A stretch of DNA of 8,769 nucleotides from Chloroflexota bacterium (GTDB lineage: Bacteria > Chloroflexota > Anaerolineae > Promineifilales > Promineifilaceae). Made by a program: the position numbers and the translations under genes. A model generated the notes under the pieces. It was not told the DNA's origin. It ran no database searches and saw nothing but the letters and a program-made list of their open reading frames with translations. This document shows, one piece after another, positions 5,763 to 8,769 of this stretch. The DNA lies in contig JAHEEY010000180.1 of the NCBI GenBank assembly GCA_024640485.1, forward strand, positions 1-8,769, written 5' to 3'. The stretch's first letter is position 1. Every line of letters starts with the position of its first letter.

Positions 5763-8700
5763 CAGTCAGTGCCCTACGCGGCTGCCTACGCGCCCGTCGA
5801 TGAAAGGTCCCTCATGCCTGACCGAGATCTGGAGGCTCAGGCGTTGATCTCTCTCACCTTTGCCGGCGGGGAGTCGCCCTGGTACGCCCAGGACGGCATC
5901 TTCCTGGAGCCCGAGGTCGCTGAGCCTGGACAGCCCATGCGGCTGTGCGCCGAGATTCTCAACCAGGATACCCTCAATCCCCACGGCGCTGATCTGATCT
6001 TCAAGGTGGGCCTATTCGGCATTGGCGTCCCCCTGGAACCGATCGGGCGTCGTTCGGGGGAACTGCCCCCAGGGGGCGCCGCCCTGCACTGCGTCGAATG
6101 GGTGCCGCCCCAATTCGGGAAATACTCCCTGGAGCTGGAGCTGGCTCAGGCCGGCGTTGAGCCGGCCCTGGTTCGGCAGCACAACATCGATCTCTTCGAG
6201 CCGCTGCAGCCCGGGGTTCCCCATCAACTCGTTTTCCCGGTAGGCCCGTTGTCCAGCGCCGGACCGGTGACCTTTACCACCGATGTCCGCCCGGGTTGGA
6301 CCGTTTCAGTCAGCCCGGCCCGGTTCACGGCCCAGCCCGGCGTTCGGCAGCTGGTCACCCTGACCACCACCGCCCCTGACGACGTTCCCCTGGGAGACCG
6401 GCAGCCGATCGTCGATGTCGAAGGGTTCCAGAACGGCGTTTCCATCGGCGGATTCCGCAAGCTGGATACACCGCCGGTGCTGCTGCACCGGGCGCCGGAC
6501 CCATTCTTCGCCGAATCGGAGATCCATGTCTGGCCCTATCCCCCCAGAGCGGGCGAGCCCACGGAGCTGTGCGGCCAACTGCTGAACATCAGCGACCAGC
6601 CGCAGACGGTGCTGGTCGATTTCAGCGTGGCTGAATTCGGCATCGGCCTGCCGTTCGATTCCCTGGGGCGTCCGGTGGAAATGGCCCTCCCGCCCCACAG
6701 CGCCCAGGCCGCCTGCACCGTCTGGGTGCCGCCCGTTTCCGGCCAATTCGGCGTCCAGCTGCTGATGGAGATCGTGGGCAGCACCGTCTACCATCCCCAG
6801 TTCAGCCAGCGCAACCTGGACGTCGGCCAGCCGGCAGCCGCGGGTGCGCCCATTGTCTCCCATTTCAGAGTAGGTAATTTCCAGCACCCCTTCACCAATC
6901 CAGAGCCGGCGGCTGCCGACATCTGGTTGGAGACCGACCTGATGCTGCCCGGCTGGCGGGTCAGCCTGGAACCGGAGGTGCTGCCGGCAGTGGCGGTGGG
7001 TGAGAGCCGCATGGTGACCCTGACCGTGCAGCCCCCGGAGCTGGGGGCGGTGCCCCCTGGCGGCGCCCCGGTGGCCGATATCCGGGCATTGGTGGACGGC
7101 GGCCCTGGGCCGCGGGTCATCGGCGGCTTCCGCAAGATGGTCGGCCCGCCCATCGTCCTTCACCGCTATCAAGACCCGCCCTATGCCGAGCGGGAGATCA
7201 CCCTGCAGCCGTATCCGGCCAGAGCCGGGGAGCCGCAGGAGATGTGCGTCCAGCTGTACAACCCCACGGCACTGCCCCAGCCGGCGATGCTCCGTTTCTC
7301 CTGGGCCAACTTCGGCATTGGGCTGCCCTTCCGGCCCATCGGCGAGCCGGTAGAACAGCTGATTCCGCCGCGCTCAATCCACAACAGCTGCCAGCGCTGG
7401 GTGCCGCCGGCTGCCGGCCTGCTCACCGTTCAGGTGGAGCTGTTCATGGAGCGGTACCCGCCCCAGAAGAGCCAGCGCAGCATCGATATCGACGAGCCCC
7501 TGGAAGCCAACACCCCCCATCAGCGGGTGTTCAGAGTCGCCAATCCGTTCCAGGAGCCGGTGACCGTCACCCTGGGGCTGGTGCCCCATCTGCCCGGCTG
7601 GGGGTTCGAGCTGTCCCCCGACGTCCTGCCGGCACTCCTACCTGGCCCCCAAAACGGCCGCCCGGTCACCTTGACCGTGATCCCGCCCGCCGAGCTGCCC
7701 CCTGACCGGGCCCCCGTCGTCGACGTTGAAGCGTTCGTTGACGGCGAGCTCATCGGCGGTTTCCGCAAGATCTTCCGCCCGCCGGTGCCCGTCCATCCCT
7801 TCCCCGATCCCGTCTACGCCGAGCGGGAAATCTCTATCGAGCCGTACCCGCCGGCTGCCGGCGAGCCGACCGAACTGTGCGTGGAGCTGAGAAATCCCAC
7901 CGACACCCCCAGGGATGTGGCCGTCCAATTCTCATGGGCGAATTTCGGCATCGGGCTCCCCTTCACCCCGATCAACGGCCTCAGGATGGTCCATCTGCCG
8001 CCCCAAAGCGTGGTGCGCGAATGCATCCATTGGGTTCCCCCCATCGGCGGGCAGCTCTGCCTGCAGGTGGAGCTGTTCATCGAAGGGCAGGCGCCACAGT
8101 TGAGCCAGCGCAACCTGGATGTCGACGAGCCGCTGGCCCCCAACGCCTCCCACGCCCGGGCCTTCCGGGTGGGCAACCCCACCGACGGCCCGGTGACCAT
8201 CACCCTGGGACTGGTGCCCCATCTGCCCGATTGGGGGCTGGAAATCTATCCCGACGTCCTGGTCGACGTCCAGCCGGGCCCAGAAAATGCCCGGGTGGTG
8301 ACCTTGACCGTCACGCCGCCCAATGATCTGCCCCAGGATGGGCAGCCCATCGTCGACGTGGAGGCGTATATCGACGGCAGGCTGCTGGGCGGCATCCGCA
8401 AGCTGTTCCGGCCCGGGGTACCCATCCATCGCCCCCGCGACCCGGTCTACGCCGAATCGGAGATATTCGTTCACCCATACCCGCCTAGAGCCAGAGAACC
8501 GATGGAGATAGGGGTGGAGGTAAGGAACCCCACTCTGGTGCCGCAGACGGTGACCATCACCTTCAGCGCCGCCGATTTCGGCATCGGGCTGCCGTTCACC
8601 CCCATCCACCAGCCGCTGGTTCTGACCCTGCCGCCCGGGGGGCTGGCCCATCCGGCCATCGTCTGGGTGCCGCCCCACGAAGGGCTCTACTGCTTCCAGG

Positions 8701-8769
8701 TCGAGATCGAGATGGCTGGACATCGGCAGATCTACTTCAGCCAGCGCAACATGGATGTGGGCGAACCGC
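5670..8769 (+). CDS. Very large secreted repeat protein of paired Ig-like domains (5' part, cut by window end)
   Basis: The frame is open for 1033 codons from this ATG to the window edge with no stop or frameshift. Residues 1-31 are a signal peptide. After a short spacer the rest is tandem units of about 211 residues (starts at residues 72, 280, 505, 716 and 927). Each unit has a domain A: PYP.RAGEP.ELC, FGIGLPF, a C..WVPP segment and SQRNLDV, resembling CARDB/APHP-type beta sandwiches. A domain B follows: FRVGNP, LPGW, VTLTV.PP, VDVEA and GGFRK, resembling NEW3-type sandwiches. Both family assignments are by pattern only. No catalytic motif is visible. I infer an extracellular or surface structural protein, perhaps an adhesin or sheath component. 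It is divergent from the c-di-GMP enzyme. I do not recognise a named family. Codons end mostly in G or C, as in its neighbours. The anchoring C-terminus is outside the window. Confidence 0.92.
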   Translation, partial: MKARRFMVTAAVLLFTAAVSLQLLAALWATAQSVPYAAAYAPVDERSLMPDRDLEAQALISLTFAGGESPWYAQDGIFLEPEVAEPGQPMRLCAEILNQDTLNPHGADLIFKVGLFGIGVPLEPIGRRSGELPPGGAALHCVEWVPPQFGKYSLELELAQAGVEPALVRQHNIDLFEPLQPGVPHQLVFPVGPLSSAGPVTFTTDVRPGWTVSVSPARFTAQPGVRQLVTLTTTAPDDVPLGDRQPIVDVEGFQNGVSIGGFRKLDTPPVLLHRAPDPFFAESEIHVWPYPPRAGEPTELCGQLLNISDQPQTVLVDFSVAEFGIGLPFDSLGRPVEMALPPHSAQAACTVWVPPVSGQFGVQLLMEIVGSTVYHPQFSQRNLDVGQPAAAGAPIVSHFRVGNFQHPFTNPEPAAADIWLETDLMLPGWRVSLEPEVLPAVAVGESRMVTLTVQPPELGAVPPGGAPVADIRALVDGGPGPRVIGGFRKMVGPPIVLHRYQDPPYAEREITLQPYPARAGEPQEMCVQLYNPTALPQPAMLRFSWANFGIGLPFRPIGEPVEQLIPPRSIHNSCQRWVPPAAGLLTVQVELFMERYPPQKSQRSIDIDEPLEANTPHQRVFRVANPFQEPVTVTLGLVPHLPGWGFELSPDVLPALLPGPQNGRPVTLTVIPPAELPPDRAPVVDVEAFVDGELIGGFRKIFRPPVPVHPFPDPVYAEREISIEPYPPAAGEPTELCVELRNPTDTPRDVAVQFSWANFGIGLPFTPINGLRMVHLPPQSVVRECIHWVPPIGGQLCLQVELFIEGQAPQLSQRNLDVDEPLAPNASHARAFRVGNPTDGPVTITLGLVPHLPDWGLEIYPDVLVDVQPGPENARVVTLTVTPPNDLPQDGQPIVDVEAYIDGRLLGGIRKLFRPGVPIHRPRDPVYAESEIFVHPYPPRAREPMEIGVEVRNPTLVPQTVTITFSAADFGIGLPFTPIHQPLVLTLPPGGLAHPAIVWVPPHEGLYCFQVEIEMAGHRQIYFSQRNMDVGEP
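5883..6506 (+). repeat. Repeat unit 1 (residues 72-279), most divergent copy
   Basis: Domain A has C93 and C141 (48 apart), FGIGVPL in place of FGIGLPF, WVPP, and RQHNIDL in place of SQRNLDV. Domain B has PGWTVSVSP, VTLTT, IVDVEGF and IGGFRKL. As the first copy behind the signal peptide, it departs most from the consensus. Confidence 0.88.
6507..7181 (+). repeat. Repeat unit 2 (residues 280-504), longest copy
   Basis: Domain A is canonical (C301 and C349, FGIGLPF, WVPP, SQRNLDV). Domain B carries about 14 extra residues, including insertions around FQHPFTNPEPAAADIW and before VIGGFRKM. The VDVEA signature is replaced by VADIRAL. Confidence 0.9.
7182..7814 (+). repeat. Repeat unit 3 (residues 505-715)
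   Basis: Domain A has C526 and C574, FGIGLPF, WVPP and SQRSIDI. Domain B has LVPHLPGWG, VTLTVIPP, VVDVEAF and IGGFRKI. It is close to unit 4 throughout. Confidence 0.9.
7815..8447 (+). repeat. Repeat unit 4 (residues 716-926), with an extra cysteine
   Basis: Domain A has the standard pair C737 and C785 plus a third cysteine, C797, in the strand after WVPP. Domain B has LVPHLPDWG, VTLTVTPP, IVDVEAY and LGGIRKL. Confidence 0.9.
8448..8769 (+). repeat. Repeat unit 5 (residues 927-1033, cut), cysteine pair absent
   Basis: Only domain A is present before the window ends. FGIGLPF, WVPP and SQRNMDV are kept, but both standard cysteine positions have changed (G948 and A996, still 48 apart). The extra cysteine seen in unit 4 is kept as C1008. 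Confidence 0.9.

Larger units (their letters stand above)
5883..8769 (+). repeat. Tandem array of about 211-residue A+B units (four complete, a fifth begun)
   Basis: Using the Tyr/Phe of the Y/F-A-E/Q signature as the boundary, units start at 5883, 6507, 7182, 7815 and 8448. Unit lengths are 208, 225, 211 and 211 residues; the fifth is cut. The B domains of units 3 and 4 are about 64% identical (about 70 of 110 columns by hand), while units 1 and 2 are more divergent. The repeat is clear at protein level, but the DNA copies differ at many synonymous sites, so the duplications are not recent. Confidence 0.93.

Noticed and set aside
6306..7172. Long open frame on the - strand opposite the repeat protein (288 codons)
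   Set aside because: It is antisense to a continuous + strand frame with signal peptide, ribosome binding site and protein-level repeats. Its translation is low-complexity Gly/Arg/Asp/His-rich, typical of a GC-rich shadow frame.
7932..8723. Another long - strand frame (263 codons) opposite units 4 and 5
   Set aside because: Same reasons. Its internal repetition simply mirrors the repeats of the + strand protein.
5883..8769. CRISPR array or recent DNA-level tandem repeat
   Set aside because: The periodicity is about 630 bases, is coding, and is conserved at protein level with many synonymous differences; there are no short direct repeats with spacers.

Overview
This window reads as a high-GC bacterial chromosome fragment. 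Three things suggest Chloroflexota (Anaerolineae-like): a secreted protein ending in a YLPLVVR tail, a c-di-GMP enzyme with multi-pass membrane modules, and a very large secreted repeat protein. This taxonomic guess rests on recalled family features, not on a search. No tRNA, rRNA, CRISPR array, transposase or phage gene is visible.

Layout from left to right: (1) the 3' part of a secreted protein gene on the + strand (1-1448), closed by a strong hairpin terminator (1501-1550). (2) A small stand-alone GNAT acetyltransferase gene (1632-2177, +) with no Shine-Dalgarno sequence, possibly translated from a leaderless mRNA. (3) A convergent 964-residue c-di-GMP turnover enzyme on the - strand (2242-5136). 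It carries two related polytopic membrane modules, one before a GGDEF (synthase) domain and one before an HD-GYP (hydrolase) domain. (4) A 533-base divergent intergenic region with a good sigma70-type promoter for each flanking gene, a structured leader on the - strand and a GC-rich hairpin between the promoters. (5) A secreted repeat protein (5670 to the window end, +), open for 1033 codons without a stop and cut by the window edge. After a signal peptide it consists of about 211-residue units, four complete and a fifth begun. Each unit looks like two different beta-sandwich (Ig-like) domains in series.

The main item of interest is the last gene. Its units share strongly conserved signatures (FGIGLPF, WVPP, SQRNLDV, VDVEA, GGFRK). 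The first four carry a cysteine pair exactly 48 residues apart; in unit 5 both cysteines are replaced together. The gene is transcribed divergently from the c-di-GMP enzyme, so a surface structure whose production or export is tied to c-di-GMP is a reasonable but unproven hypothesis.
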